A program made the position numbers and the translations under genes. The notes under the pieces are model-generated. The model did not search any database, was not told where the DNA came from, and saw only the letters and a list, made by a program, of their open reading frames with translations. Below, piece after piece: positions 8,134 through 16,886 of a stretch of DNA of 64,000 nucleotides. The first letter of the stretch is position 1, and the number at the start of each line of letters is the position of its first letter. Location of the stretch: contig NZ_LQPW01000086.1 in the NCBI RefSeq assembly GCF_002116635.1, forward strand, positions 62,001 through 126,000, read 5' to 3'. Source of the stretch: Mycobacterium szulgai (GTDB taxonomy: Bacteria; Actinomycetota; Actinomycetes; Mycobacteriales; Mycobacteriaceae).

Positions 8134-9570
8134 TCATTGAGAGCTAGCGTTGGTGACGGGTTCCCGGCTGACCGACGGGAGAATGGCCTGGTGATGATGA
8201 CCCCCTAGCGGAGTTCTACCGGAATGCGAAGGGAGGCCATTCAATCCGGTGAAGGTTACGGCTGCGGCGGCCACCAGGAGCGCGGCCCACGGTAGCGCGT
8301 CTGACAGGTGTGCCGCCTGGGACAAGGAGTAGGCGGCTCCGCACACCGCAATGCCCGTCGCCTGGCCCGCTTGGCGCGCCACGGAGGCAAACGCCCCACT
8401 GACGGCGGCATAGTCGGCGGATAATTCGGACATGGTTAAAACGTTGGTCGGGGTGTTAGCCATTCCCATGCCTGCACCGAGGAAGGCCGCGACGAAGCTG
8501 ACCGCCACGGTGCCGGCGGCAGTGGTGACGAGCAACCCCACCGCCAAACCGGATGCGAGCGTGAGCAATCCGGCGACGGTGATGGCCTGATATGGTCCGA
8601 GATTCCTCATTATCAGCGGTGAAATTCGCGCCCCTCCCGCGTATCCAAACGCGAGCGGAACCAGACTTGCGCCGGCGACCAGCGCCGGAAGGTGTCGGCT
8701 GCCCTCCAGGAAAGCCGTCGCTAGCAGGAAGATCGCTCCGCCAACGCAGAAATAGTTGCCGACCGCCACCTGCATCGCGGTGCGGAACGTCAGCGATTGC
8801 CAAGCCTGGTCAGGGATCGGAAAGAGGCCCACACGCTGGCGCCGCCTGAGCAGGTATGCGACGACGGCAGTCACCACCACCAGCAGGCCGAACGGGATCA
8901 GCAACTCCCGCTCACCGATGGCGATGAGCAGGCCGACCAGAGCGAACATTGCGACGCCGAGCAAGACGATGCCCTGCCAGTCGTGTCGCGGCGGAGTGTG
9001 GGCGGGAGTCGAGGGAAGCAAGACACGCGACAGCACGGCGAAGCCCGCGGCCAGCACCGCGGTGACCACCGGTATCAACCGCCAACCGACGGTCCCGGAA
9101 ATGAATCCTGCGGCCAGTGGGCCGGTGGCCATGCCCAGGCCGACGACGACTCCCCACGCACCGGTGAAGCGCTGCAGTTCCTTGTGCGACCGGGCAAGTA
9201 CGCGCATCATGCCGAGTCCGACCGGCACCAGAATCGACGCGCCGATAGCCGCCAGCACACGCGCTGCGATCAGCGCAATTGCGTTGGGAGCCAACGCGGT
9301 AACCACGGATCCGACGATGTAGACAATGAGCCCGGAAACCAGCAGACTGCGCTTGTTGAACCGGTCACCGAGTGCGCCGGCGACAATCACCAGAGCCGCG
9401 AGCGTCAGGCTGTATCCGCTGAGAATCCATTGGCCCTGCGCGAAAGTGGCAGGCAATGTGTCGCGTATTTGAGTCAGCGCGACCTGGTATGCGGTGCCGT
9501 CGACATTGACAATGAACGTCGACAACGTGCACACACCCACCGCGAGACCTCGTCGGCCAGGTCTCATCAT
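8134..9570 (-). CDS. MFS drug/metabolite exporter, DHA2-like
   Basis: 478-residue major facilitator with the cytoplasmic-loop motif A after the second helix (GALGDRFNKR) and motif C in helix 5 (GLGMATGPLAAG), typical of proton-driven exporters of the EmrB/QacA group. ATG 9570 overlaps the stop of the upstream BKACE gene (ATGA), so the two are coupled. The gene sits between two metabolic enzymes, which suggests that it exports the product of the cassette. Confidence 0.9.
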   Translation of the reverse strand: MMRPGRRGLAVGVCTLSTFIVNVDGTAYQVALTQIRDTLPATFAQGQWILSGYSLTLAALVIVAGALGDRFNKRSLLVSGLIVYIVGSVVTALAPNAIALIAARVLAAIGASILVPVGLGMMRVLARSHKELQRFTGAWGVVVGLGMATGPLAAGFISGTVGWRLIPVVTAVLAAGFAVLSRVLLPSTPAHTPPRHDWQGIVLLGVAMFALVGLLIAIGERELLIPFGLLVVVTAVVAYLLRRRQRVGLFPIPDQAWQSLTFRTAMQVAVGNYFCVGGAIFLLATAFLEGSRHLPALVAGASLVPLAFGYAGGARISPLIMRNLGPYQAITVAGLLTLASGLAVGLLVTTAAGTVAVSFVAAFLGAGMGMANTPTNVLTMSELSADYAAVSGAFASVARQAGQATGIAVCGAAYSLSQAAHLSDALPWAALLVAAAAVTFTGLNGLPSHSGRTPLGGHHHQAILPSVSREPVTNASSQ

Positions 9571-10811
9571 GTGGCGACGGTGGCTGCCGGCGGTAGCTCG
9601 ACGATTTTCGCCAGCTCAGCAAAACCCATTTGGCGGCGTACTGCTGCCGGGTCGGTGAGCACACCAGATCCGCAACCATCAATGGTTGCCCGGACTTGGT
9701 GCGCCAAGCCAAGGTTGTCTGTCAACGTGATCTCCCCATCGGGCGTGACGATGTAGGGGGTGTCCTCCATCCCGGACCGGAGAATGTCGACATTGCTATC
9801 GGGCTGAGCCGCATAGCTGGCGAGGCGTTCCAGCGGTCCGGCAAGCCTCCCTTTGTGCCGACCGAACTCGAGCTCTTTGATGTGTGCGCGAGCGTGCTCC
9901 GGCAGCACCGCGGCGCCGACGGAAAGCGTCACCCTGCGAGATTGCCTTCCGCATAGGTCGTACTCCAGCGACTTGGCCAGCGAGACAGCGTGGCAGAACT
10001 CCTGGTAACTACCTGGAAACGGAAACCGGGGCGAAAACCCGAACAGCAGCGTGATATTGAGCTGCCCTTCGGAACCGAGCCGAATCAGTGGATGCTCCAC
10101 GGCGAAACGAGTCATGGCGTAGCTGCGGTCCAGCTGAACCCATTCGATTTCGTGCAACAGGTGGAGCCTTCGTCGGGCATCGACGGCCTTACGGTAGACC
10201 TTTAATTGCGTATGTGGCGACGTGGTTCCGTAGTGGCTGCCGCCCTTCGTCGAATGAACCTCAAGCGCGGCCTCGCTGTTGCTCTTCGTTGCAACATAGT
10301 GACGCACGGCGCGCGCGAACTCCGGGCGCGATGCCGCATCGATGCCGATGTCGGTGCCCTGGCGCTCGAGATCGAGTATCACTTGAAGCTCCGCGGCCGC
10401 TTGTTTGGTGACGAAGTGAGCGCCGCCGAGATGTAGCGGCAAGGCGGCCTGACTGATTCTTTCCCACTCACCGTGACGGCGGATCGCTTCCTTTACCTCG
10501 ACCCCGTTGCGGCTGGCCCCGAAGCTAATGAGCATGCCGGGCATGCGATCCTGGATTTCGTAGCTCAGCGCGGAGTAAAGCGCGTTGGACGTGCTCTGCT
10601 CCTGCGTCTGTGGGTTGCGCGCGTGGTAGTGATAGTACCGGACACCGATGTCGAATAGTGCGGTCGCCTCGGCGACGAGCTGCCCGGTGTCGGATTTGAT
10701 CGTTTGTCCACGTGACACGAGGTCGATGAACGTATCGCCCGTCATCGCGTGATTTCTGGGAGTGAACTTAGCGCCGGTGACCGCAGATCCGAGGACAAGG
10801 CCGCGCTGCAT
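9567..10811 (-). CDS. Beta-keto acid cleavage enzyme (BKACE, DUF849) family protein
   Basis: 414-residue member of DUF849, the family of 3-keto-5-aminohexanoate cleavage enzyme, which condenses a beta-keto acid with acetyl-CoA and splits it. The N-terminal AVTGAKFTP strand (residues 10-18), and the metal-binding HxH followed by ARNP (His61 and His63) are visible, matching the zinc site of the family. The rest is divergent, so substrate specificity cannot be read. ATG 10811 has GAAGGAG 7 nt upstream. First gene of a three-gene overlapping cassette with an exporter and an aminotransferase. Confidence 0.85.
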   Translation of the reverse strand: MQRGLVLGSAVTGAKFTPRNHAMTGDTFIDLVSRGQTIKSDTGQLVAEATALFDIGVRYYHYHARNPQTQEQSTSNALYSALSYEIQDRMPGMLISFGASRNGVEVKEAIRRHGEWERISQAALPLHLGGAHFVTKQAAAELQVILDLERQGTDIGIDAASRPEFARAVRHYVATKSNSEAALEVHSTKGGSHYGTTSPHTQLKVYRKAVDARRRLHLLHEIEWVQLDRSYAMTRFAVEHPLIRLGSEGQLNITLLFGFSPRFPFPGSYQEFCHAVSLAKSLEYDLCGRQSRRVTLSVGAAVLPEHARAHIKELEFGRHKGRLAGPLERLASYAAQPDSNVDILRSGMEDTPYIVTPDGEITLTDNLGLAHQVRATIDGCGSGVLTDPAAVRRQMGFAELAKIVELPPAATVAT

Positions 10812-10832
10812 ACCCGTGCTCCTTCGTTATAT

Positions 10833-10862
10833 GTGTGAACCGTTCCCCATTAATGCGTGAAC
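10833..10862. promoter_or_regulatory. GTGTGAAC / GCGTGAAC direct repeats, candidate operator of the BKACE cassette
   Basis: Two 8-bp repeats start at 10833 and 10855, exactly 22 bp apart, or two helical turns, so both face the same side of the DNA. They lie 22-51 nt upstream of the BKACE start, where the promoter should be. This geometry suits a tandem-binding regulator. No regulator gene is adjacent. Confidence 0.5.
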
Positions 10863-10937
10863 GCTCCCCCCCGCACGGGTAGCCATAACAGCATTGCGTC
10901 GGGGTAGCTACATGTCTGTCACCCGAGTGGTCACCCA

Positions 10938-10994
10938 GGGGATGAATCCCCTTGTCCCCCAGTCACGGGACGCTATGTCCCCCTGCTAGGGGAC
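10938..10994. terminator. Two GC hairpins between cysQ and the BKACE cassette
   Basis: GGGGAT-GA-ATCCCC at 10938-10951 and GTCCCC-CTGCTA-GGGGAC at 10977-10994 are perfect short inverted repeats. The second starts 6 nt after the cysQ stop on the minus strand. Neither is followed by a T run, which is common for mycobacterial terminators. They may end cysQ transcription before the BKACE promoter; a regulatory role of the first is possible. Confidence 0.5.
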
Positions 10995-10999
10995 GAGCA

Positions 11000-11743
11000 C
11001 TATTGCGCGCTCTCGGTCGCCGTGACCGCGAGCACAGCATCGGCCAGCTCGGGCCGGCATACCACCAGGTCAGGCAGCTTTGGATCGGGCTGGTTGTAGG
11101 CCAGCACGGAACCGTCGATGCGCGAGGTGTGCAGTCCGGCGGCTCGGGCAACCGCGACCGGCGCGGCCGAGTCCCATTCGAATTGGCCGCCGGCGTGCAC
11201 GTAGACATCCGACAAACCCTGAACAATCGATGCCACCTTGGCTCCGGCGGAACCCATCTCGACCAAGATGCCGCCCAGCGCGTCGCGGACCGCCAGCGCG
11301 ATCGCAGGCGGGCGGGTACGCGAGACGACGATGCGTGGCTTGTCCGGGGCCGCGGGCGGTGGATCGACATGAGGAGTCGCCAGGGTGACTCCCTGGGCCG
11401 GCAGCGCGACGGCACCGGCGCTGAGCTCGCCGGACACCCAGAGTGCGACATGTACCGCCCAGTCGTTGCGGCCGAGCTCGGAGAATTCCCGGGTGCCGTC
11501 GAGCGGGTCGACGATCCAGACGCGATCCGAGCGCAACCGGACGGGGTCGTCGGCGCCCTCTTCGGACAGCACCGCGTCGTCCGGGCGCTCGTTGCCCAGC
11601 GCTTCCATCAGAAAATCATGGGATCGCTTGTCTCCGGCTGCCTTTCGCTCGCTCGCGTCGGCCTCGGCGAATTCGCTTCGGACGCCGAGCAGCAACCGGC
11701 CCGCCTCGGCGGCCAGGTGTGCGGCCAGTGCGTGGTCATTCAT
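11000..11743 (-). CDS. cysQ: 3'(2'),5'-bisphosphate nucleotidase / inositol-phosphatase family, CysQ-like
   Basis: 247-residue Mg-dependent, lithium-sensitive phosphatase fold. The metal-binding signature DPLDGTREF is at about 79-87, with an upstream SEEG acid pair near 60-63 and a C-terminal Glu-Trp-Asp segment that completes the site. Mycobacterial CysQ hydrolyses PAP/PAPS from the sulfate-assimilation pathway and can act on inositol phosphate. The length and the TREF variant fit CysQ rather than a dedicated IMPase. Start ATG 11743. Divergent from the methyltransferase at 11796. Confidence 0.85.
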   Translation of the reverse strand: MNDHALAAHLAAEAGRLLLGVRSEFAEADASERKAAGDKRSHDFLMEALGNERPDDAVLSEEGADDPVRLRSDRVWIVDPLDGTREFSELGRNDWAVHVALWVSGELSAGAVALPAQGVTLATPHVDPPPAAPDKPRIVVSRTRPPAIALAVRDALGGILVEMGSAGAKVASIVQGLSDVYVHAGGQFEWDSAAPVAVARAAGLHTSRIDGSVLAYNQPDPKLPDLVVCRPELADAVLAVTATESAQ

Positions 11744-11795
11744 GGGCAGCCTTCACGCTAATGGAACCTACCGCACGCACGATACATTCAAACCC

Positions 11796-12416
11796 GTGAG
11801 ATCCGATGCCGACCGGGTGATAGACATCTACGAACGCAACGCCGATGCGTGGTCCCGGGACCGGGGCGACGATGTACCTGAAAAGGATTGGCTGAAAAGG
11901 TTTTTGGCGCTGCTCCCCGGCCGGCCGACCGTGCTCGACGTGGGCTGTGGATCCGGCGCGCCGATTGCCCGGCACCTCGCCGAACACGGCTGCCAGCTCA
12001 CCGGGGTGGATGCCTCGAGTGCGATGATCACAATCAGCGCAAAGCGGCTACCCGAACACCAATGGCATGTCGGCGACATGCGAACCCTGGCTTTGGGCCA
12101 GAGATTCGACGGAATTATCGCCTGGGACAGCTTCTTTCACCTCCCCCAAGCCGGCCAGCGCGCGATGTTTCCCATCTTTTCCGCCCATGCCGCACCAGGT
12201 GCGGCATTGATGTTCACCAGCGGCCCGTCGGCCGGCGAACAGATCGGCAGCTATCGGGGCGAGCCGCTGTTCCACGCCAGCCTGGATGCGGATGAATACC
12301 GGGAGCTTCTGCACGACAACGGATTCGGCGTCATCGCCCATGTTGCCGAAGACGCCAGCTGTGGCTACCACACCATCTGGCTCGCACAGCTCAAAGCCCG
12401 AACTGATCCTCGATGA
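11796..12416 (+). CDS. Class I SAM-dependent methyltransferase
   Basis: 206-residue methyltransferase with motif I VLDVGCGSG at about 46-54 and the acidic strand-2 motif TGVDAS shortly after. The start is placed at GTG 11796: TACATT followed by 7 nt then GTG is a leaderless promoter, and this removes a long low-quality N-terminal extension that overlaps cysQ in antisense. The substrate is unknown. The 3' end overlaps the convergent acyl-CoA-dehydrogenase-like gene by 26 nt. Confidence 0.87.
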   Translation: MRSDADRVIDIYERNADAWSRDRGDDVPEKDWLKRFLALLPGRPTVLDVGCGSGAPIARHLAEHGCQLTGVDASSAMITISAKRLPEHQWHVGDMRTLALGQRFDGIIAWDSFFHLPQAGQRAMFPIFSAHAAPGAALMFTSGPSAGEQIGSYRGEPLFHASLDADEYRELLHDNGFGVIAHVAEDASCGYHTIWLAQLKARTDPR

Positions 12417-13554
12417 TGCCGAGCCAGATCTGCGCCGAATCGATGGCCACCTTCTCACTGATGAACGCGTGCTGCGTCCCGGTGTAGATGTCACGGAAAG
12501 CGCGTTCCAGCCGACTGCCCTCACGGATGGAGCTGGTGCCGGCAACCAGATGCGCCCATTCCGCGCAATTGCGGGCGGCATCGGTGGCGTAGACGGCGGC
12601 CGCGCGCATGTCTGCCCGCAGAGTCGGGGTCAATTCCGACCCGGCGGCAACGGCGGCTTCAGCGGTGGTGAACGCGTCGAGCACCAACAGACGGGCGGCC
12701 CGCCACGCCGACATGTGATGAGCGAGTCCCTTCTGGAAGGTCGGGCGGCTGGCCAGCGCCGCCATGTCGCTCATCCGGTATTTCGTCGCGGCCAGCTCGG
12801 TCACGTCGTCGAGCATGCTCTTGGCAACACCGAGCGCCCATGAGGCGTGTCCGGCAGCCGTCACGGGCATCAGTCCCATCCGCGTCGCCGGCGAACTCCC
12901 CCGGCGCGGCTCGCGCTCGAACAGTCCGAAGGTCCGGCACTCGGGCACGAACACGTCCTGCGCGCTGTAGTCGTAGGACCCAGTTCCCTTGAGCCCCTGC
13001 ACATACCAGCCGTCGTTGAAGCTGATCTGTTCACGCGGAATCACGGCCACCCGCATGTCCGGGATACCCTCACTGACCCAGCGCATTTCGCCGTCGTCCA
13101 TCGGGAAAAACCCGGCCGCAACGTACTGCGAATGACCGGTGCCCGAACCGAAACTCCACGATCCGCTCAGCCGGTAGCCGCCGTCGGCGGCGATGCCTTG
13201 TCCGTTGGGAAAGAACTGGCCGCCCATGGTGACGTGGTTGTCGTGTGCGGTGAAGACTTCGGCGAAACCCTCGTCGGAAAGATATGTCGCGGCCGCGAAC
13301 GACGACGGCAGGTTGGCTATTCCGATCCACCCGAATGAGCCGTCCTGCCAAGCCATTTCGATCCATGTCTCGATCATCTCGGCGAACGACGGTTCCACGC
13401 CGCCGGCCGCCTTCGGATTGAAAGCGGTCATCAGCCCGGTGGCCCACATTTCGTCGACGATCGCTCCGGTCAGGGTGCGGATCCGCTCGGATTCGGCGGC
13501 CTCGGCGCGCACCAGCTCGCGCATGCCCCGGGCCAAATCGGCTGTCGACGTCAT
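12391..13554 (-). CDS. Acyl-CoA dehydrogenase-fold flavoprotein (possible group D monooxygenase)
   Basis: 387 residues with the acyl-CoA dehydrogenase fold: N-terminal helical part, a middle beta region with SGSWSFGSG (about 132-140) contacting the flavin, and a C-terminal helical bundle. The pattern, and the lack of an obvious catalytic glutamate context, resemble HsaA/DszC-like flavin monooxygenases as much as true dehydrogenases, so the reaction is left open. Lies 96 nt downstream of an SDR in the same direction, separated by a striking inverted-repeat element. Confidence 0.82.
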   Translation of the reverse strand: MTSTADLARGMRELVRAEAAESERIRTLTGAIVDEMWATGLMTAFNPKAAGGVEPSFAEMIETWIEMAWQDGSFGWIGIANLPSSFAAATYLSDEGFAEVFTAHDNHVTMGGQFFPNGQGIAADGGYRLSGSWSFGSGTGHSQYVAAGFFPMDDGEMRWVSEGIPDMRVAVIPREQISFNDGWYVQGLKGTGSYDYSAQDVFVPECRTFGLFEREPRRGSSPATRMGLMPVTAAGHASWALGVAKSMLDDVTELAATKYRMSDMAALASRPTFQKGLAHHMSAWRAARLLVLDAFTTAEAAVAAGSELTPTLRADMRAAAVYATDAARNCAEWAHLVAGTSSIREGSRLERAFRDIYTGTQHAFISEKVAIDSAQIWLGIIEDQFGL

Positions 13555-13574
13555 CCGCGCTTCCTCTCGCCAGT

Positions 13575-13643
13575 GTTCGCCGAGCCTGCAGTTTCGCAGG
13601 TGCCTACTCGCATTTTTGCTGCAGATTTGCAGGCTCGGTGAAC
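13575..13643. repeat. Long nested inverted repeat in intergenic DNA
   Basis: Outer arms GTTCGCCGAGCCTGCA (13575-13590) and TGCAGGCTCGGTGAAC (13628-13643) pair at 15 of 16 positions around a 37-nt loop. Each end also holds its own small hairpin: CCTGC/GCAGG at 13585-13600 and CTGCA/TGCAG near 13619-13632. The element fills the 96-nt gap between two same-direction genes. It could be a dispersed intergenic repeat, terminator or folded leader; one copy alone cannot decide. Confidence 0.65.
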
Positions 13644-13650
13644 GCGACCC

Positions 13651-14436
13651 TCATTTGGGGAGTCCGAACAACTCGACAACGCCGTGGTCGCGCCCGGCCG
13701 TGTAGCCGCCGTCGACGGCGATGGCCTGACCGGTCACGAAAGACGCGTCGGGAGAGACCAGAAACGCTGCCATGGCCGCTACTTCCTCCGGCCGGCCCAA
13801 CCGCTGCAGGGCATGCTCCTTGGTAATCGAGGCACACGGACCTTCCATTCCCGGGATACCGAAGACGCTTTGGGCCATCGGCGTGTCGATGAAACCGGGA
13901 CAGATCGCGTTGGCGCGGATACCGCTGGGGCCGTAGTCGAGCGCGATGTTCTTGGTCAGCAGAACGACACCACCCTTAGCGGCGTTGTACGAACTCCCGC
14001 CCGCGGTGCCTTCCAGGCCCTCGATGCTGGCCAGCGTCACGATCGAACCGCGCTCGCCGTCGACGCGGGGTTGTTCGATCATCTTGATCAGCGCGGCCTT
14101 GGCCACCAGGAACGTTGCGGTGAGGTTGACGCCGATGACCCGGTCCCATTCGGTGCGGTCGAGCAAATGGACCGGCCCGCCGCCGGCGACACCGGCGGAA
14201 TGGACCACCCCGTCGAGCCGCCCGGGTACCGCGGCCATCACCCCGGCCACCGCGCCTTCGTCGGTGACGTCTGCGGCGACGAACTGGAACCGGGGCCCCA
14301 GATCCGGCGGCGAGGCCAAATCGACACCGACGACGGTGCCGCCCTCGGCGAGCAGGCGTTGCGCGGTGGCCAGGCCGATGCCCGAGGCCGCACCCGTCAC
14401 CACGAACGTGCGGGATGCGGCACGGTCAGCGCCCAC
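13651..14436 (-). CDS. Short-chain dehydrogenase/reductase
   Basis: Classical 261-residue SDR: cofactor motif TGAASGIG at 14-21, catalytic Ser137, and YxxxK as Tyr150/Lys154. GTG 14436 is used as the start; it overlaps the end of the upstream SRPBCC gene by 11 nt, so the two are an operon. The substrate is unknown. The C-terminal segment beyond the usual VDGGY ending is short, as in the FabG-like subgroup. Confidence 0.9.
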   Translation of the reverse strand: MGADRAASRTFVVTGAASGIGLATAQRLLAEGGTVVGVDLASPPDLGPRFQFVAADVTDEGAVAGVMAAVPGRLDGVVHSAGVAGGGPVHLLDRTEWDRVIGVNLTATFLVAKAALIKMIEQPRVDGERGSIVTLASIEGLEGTAGGSSYNAAKGGVVLLTKNIALDYGPSGIRANAICPGFIDTPMAQSVFGIPGMEGPCASITKEHALQRLGRPEEVAAMAAFLVSPDASFVTGQAIAVDGGYTAGRDHGVVELFGLPK

Positions 14437-14878
14437 CGGCAGTCGTCCTTTCCAGTGCCTTGGCGCAACCGTCGAGGATTGCTAGAAAGCTCCAGCGCAG
14501 CAGCGGACGGGTCACCGCCTCCAACAGCTTGCCGCCGGCGCGTGCCGGGTGGGTGTATTCGGTCTGCCATTCGACGCGCGTGCCGTCGCCTGACGGGATG
14601 AACGTCAGTGTGCCGCCCTGGTGATTGAACGGCGGGAAGGATTCGACGATCAGATAGGAGTAGCTGCGTGGTCGGTCGTAGGCGGTGATGCGTTCGCGGA
14701 AGCGGGGTCCGACACACGTCACCTCGCGCACCGCGCCAGCACCCGGCGGCGAGGAATCTTTCGCGTAAGCGGCCTTGAGAACCAGTGGAGCAGCGGTCAG
14801 GTTGACCGGATCGACCAGCCAATCGAAGACCTCTTCGACAGGTGCCGCAATCGTTCGCTCCAAGTGAATCTCGACCAT
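14426..14878 (-). CDS. SRPBCC (START-like) family protein
   Basis: 150-residue polyketide-cyclase/START-like fold, recognised by the opening beta-strand with [12 protein letters not shown] (about 10-21), the central hydrophobic cavity strands and the long C-terminal helix. Such proteins bind hydrophobic ligands and sometimes cyclise or hydrate them. First gene of an operon with the SDR (11-nt overlap). ATG 14878 is the only sensible start. Confidence 0.8.
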   Translation of the reverse strand: MVEIHLERTIAAPVEEVFDWLVDPVNLTAAPLVLKAAYAKDSSPPGAGAVREVTCVGPRFRERITAYDRPRSYSYLIVESFPPFNHQGGTLTFIPSGDGTRVEWQTEYTHPARAGGKLLEAVTRPLLRWSFLAILDGCAKALERTTAGGR

Positions 14879-14948
14879 GACGACATGCTAGACCGCCCCT
14901 CACCGGCACAGCTGGCGAGCGCAGACGGGTCTAGGCAAGATCGTCGGG

Positions 14949-15488
14949 GTGCAACTGCCCGAATTCCGTTATCACCCCGACCCGCTCGCCACCGGCTCGA
15001 TAGTGGCAACCGAGGTGAACTGCGTAAGCTGCGAACAACTTCGGCCGTATGTCTACGTCGGTCCCGTCTATGCGACCGAGGATCTCGACGACGTTGTCTG
15101 TCCCTGGTGCATCGCGGACGGCACCGCAGCAAGACGGTTCGACGCCGAGTTCACCGACGTCGCATGGACGGTACCCGGCGACGTCCCCGAAGCGGCGACG
15201 GACGAAGTGCTGCACCGGACTCCCGGGTTCACGGGTTGGCAGCAAGAGCAATGGCTGCATCACTGCGGCGACGCTGCCGCCTTCCTCGGCCCGGCCGGTA
15301 GTACAGAGGTGGCCAACCTGCCAGACGCGTTAGGGGCGCTGCGCCGCGAAGGGCGCAGCCACGGCTGGCCTTCCGAACAGATCGAGGAGTACATCGCGGC
15401 CCTGGCGACGGGGGACGCACAGCCGACGGCCTACCTGTTCCGGTGCCTAGTCTGCGAGGTCCACCTGGCCTACTCGGACTTCACCTGA
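14949..15488 (+). CDS. CbrC (UPF0167) family protein
   Basis: 179 residues. The opening [16 protein letters not shown] and the block CPWCIADG are hallmarks of the CbrC family. Two CxxC pairs (Cys25/Cys28 and Cys51/Cys54) suggest a zinc site. E. coli CbrC is linked to colicin E2 tolerance under CreB control, but the molecular function is unknown. The start is GTG 14949; no convincing ribosome site is visible. Stands alone, divergent from the SRPBCC gene. Confidence 0.85.
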   Translation: MQLPEFRYHPDPLATGSIVATEVNCVSCEQLRPYVYVGPVYATEDLDDVVCPWCIADGTAARRFDAEFTDVAWTVPGDVPEAATDEVLHRTPGFTGWQQEQWLHHCGDAAAFLGPAGSTEVANLPDALGALRREGRSHGWPSEQIEEYIAALATGDAQPTAYLFRCLVCEVHLAYSDFT

Positions 15489-15584
15489 GACTGCCCGGGT
15501 TCGGCGTCGACCGTTTCGACGGTGAGTCCCCCGTCGGGCCAGCCGCCGTTGACAAAACTCGACGCTCACCCGCGGACGCAGCCG

Positions 15585-16025
15585 TCAGCGCTGACTGCCG
15601 AATAGTCGTATTCCACCAGCAGAACCCTCCGCTTGGCCCCGCGCACCGACCGAAGCGTCCGGCTCGACCCGAAATTCATTGCCCCGCTTGATGAACGGAA
15701 TCTCGCCGGGTTCGCCGATCTCCATCTTGGGCGCGCCCAGCGGCTTGGCCATGCACCAGATGCTGACGCCGATCGCGGCCGCGAGCGCGAATAGCTCAAC
15801 GCGACCGAAGGATTCACGAGCTGAATGTGCGATTGCCATGTCCAGGAAGATAAGCCACGACGCCCACCGCAACGCGCGCCGCCAGCCGGCAACTCGCCTC
15901 GGTGGCGGACCCTCGTCGCCGTCGAGATCAAGTGCGTCCTCATCCGGTTCCGTCCGGGAGTAGTAGCGATTGCGGTATTTCCTGGTCGTTAAGCGCCTCA
16001 GGTGGAACCATCTGAAGGATGGCAA
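15585..16025 (-). CDS. Small membrane protein of unknown function
   Basis: Up to 146 residues with a basic/acidic N-terminus, two hydrophobic segments (about 50-67 and 76-94) and a polar tail, so probably a two-helix membrane protein. The only usable start in frame is TTG at 16025, which touches the start of the divergent gene. Composition looks coding, but there is no recognisable family. The true start could be different. Confidence 0.5.
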   Translation of the reverse strand: MPSFRWFHLRRLTTRKYRNRYYSRTEPDEDALDLDGDEGPPPRRVAGWRRALRWASWLIFLDMAIAHSARESFGRVELFALAAAIGVSIWCMAKPLGAPKMEIGEPGEIPFIKRGNEFRVEPDASVGARGQAEGSAGGIRLFGSQR

Positions 16026-16477
16026 TGGAGATGGCGATGATGGGCCTCGTCGGAACGGTCGTGGGTGCGTCGGCCATGGGCGTCGCGGGCATTGCGAAGT
16101 CGGTCGCCGAGACGTACTTCCCCACTCTGGCGGCCGGACGCGACCACAAACATCAGATGAACAGCACCCTGCAAGCGCAGCGCTACGAGGCGGTGCGAGC
16201 GTGGCGTGCCGGTCTCTGCGGCGCCAGCTGCGCCTACCGGGAGTGGGCGGCCGGACCTCGCGATGGCGATCCGCCGAACGTAGCCGGCGACGAGTGGTAT
16301 GAAGGTCTGCGCCCGCATCTGCCGACCACCGGCGAGGGGGCGAAATTCCGCAATGCCCACGAAGTCCATTGCGACAACCCGACTCTCATCATGCTGTCGC
16401 TGGAGATCGGCAGAATAGAAAAGGAATGGACGGACGAGGCCAAGGGCGCGCGCCAGCGGCGGCGACAGCGGCGGTGA
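16025..16477 (+). CDS. Hypothetical protein with N-terminal hydrophobic segment
   Basis: 150 residues. A glycine/alanine-rich hydrophobic N-terminus (about 5-27) is followed by a polar, His/Cys-containing domain and a very basic arginine-rich tail. The start at 16025 is preferred over ATG 16019 because AAGGA sits 5 nt upstream. No known motif recognised. Starts back-to-back with the minus-strand gene, so the two promoters must lie inside each other's coding regions, or one of the two gene models is wrong. Confidence 0.6.
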   Translation: MEMAMMGLVGTVVGASAMGVAGIAKSVAETYFPTLAAGRDHKHQMNSTLQAQRYEAVRAWRAGLCGASCAYREWAAGPRDGDPPNVAGDEWYEGLRPHLPTTGEGAKFRNAHEVHCDNPTLIMLSLEIGRIEKEWTDEAKGARQRRRQRR

Positions 16478-16493
16478 CGGGATACTCACGGCC

Positions 16494-16886
16494 ATGACCA
16501 TCGCACCCCCAGCACAGCGTGAGCCCGCCCAAACCACTGCCTACCGACTCGCGGCCTTGTTGATCGGGGTGGGCACCACCCACTTCGTCGCGCCCAAGCC
16601 GTTCGACGACATCATCCCCGCCGAGCTGCCCGGAAGCCCCCGGTTCTATACGTATGCCTCGGGAGTCGCCGAGTTGGTGGTCGCGATGCTGCTGGTGTCG
16701 CGCCGCACCCGCCGGTTGGGCGCCGGGTCGGCAGCGGCGCTGTTCATCGGGGTCTATCCGGGGAACCTGAACATGGTCCGGCTGTGGTGGGGCAAACCCT
16801 GGCCGATGCGGGTGATCGCCCTGGCCCGGCTGCCGTTACAGATTCCGATGATCACCGCCGCGCTGCGGGTCTACCGCAACAGCTAA
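16494..16886 (+). CDS. DoxX-like four-helix membrane protein
   Basis: 130-residue integral membrane protein with about four helices and the DoxX-like features THFVAPKPFDDIIP after helix 1 and a Pro/Gly-rich segment before helix 3. DoxX relatives are often linked to redox stress or small-molecule quinone reduction, but this subgroup has no assigned function. It overlaps the convergent VOC gene by 4 nt. Confidence 0.75.
   Translation: MTIAPPAQREPAQTTAYRLAALLIGVGTTHFVAPKPFDDIIPAELPGSPRFYTYASGVAELVVAMLLVSRRTRRLGAGSAAALFIGVYPGNLNMVRLWWGKPWPMRVIALARLPLQIPMITAALRVYRNS

Noticed and set aside
8797..9756. Plus-strand open frame of 319 codons
   Set aside because: Antisense to the MFS exporter; translation is rich in Gln, His and Arg with no domain.
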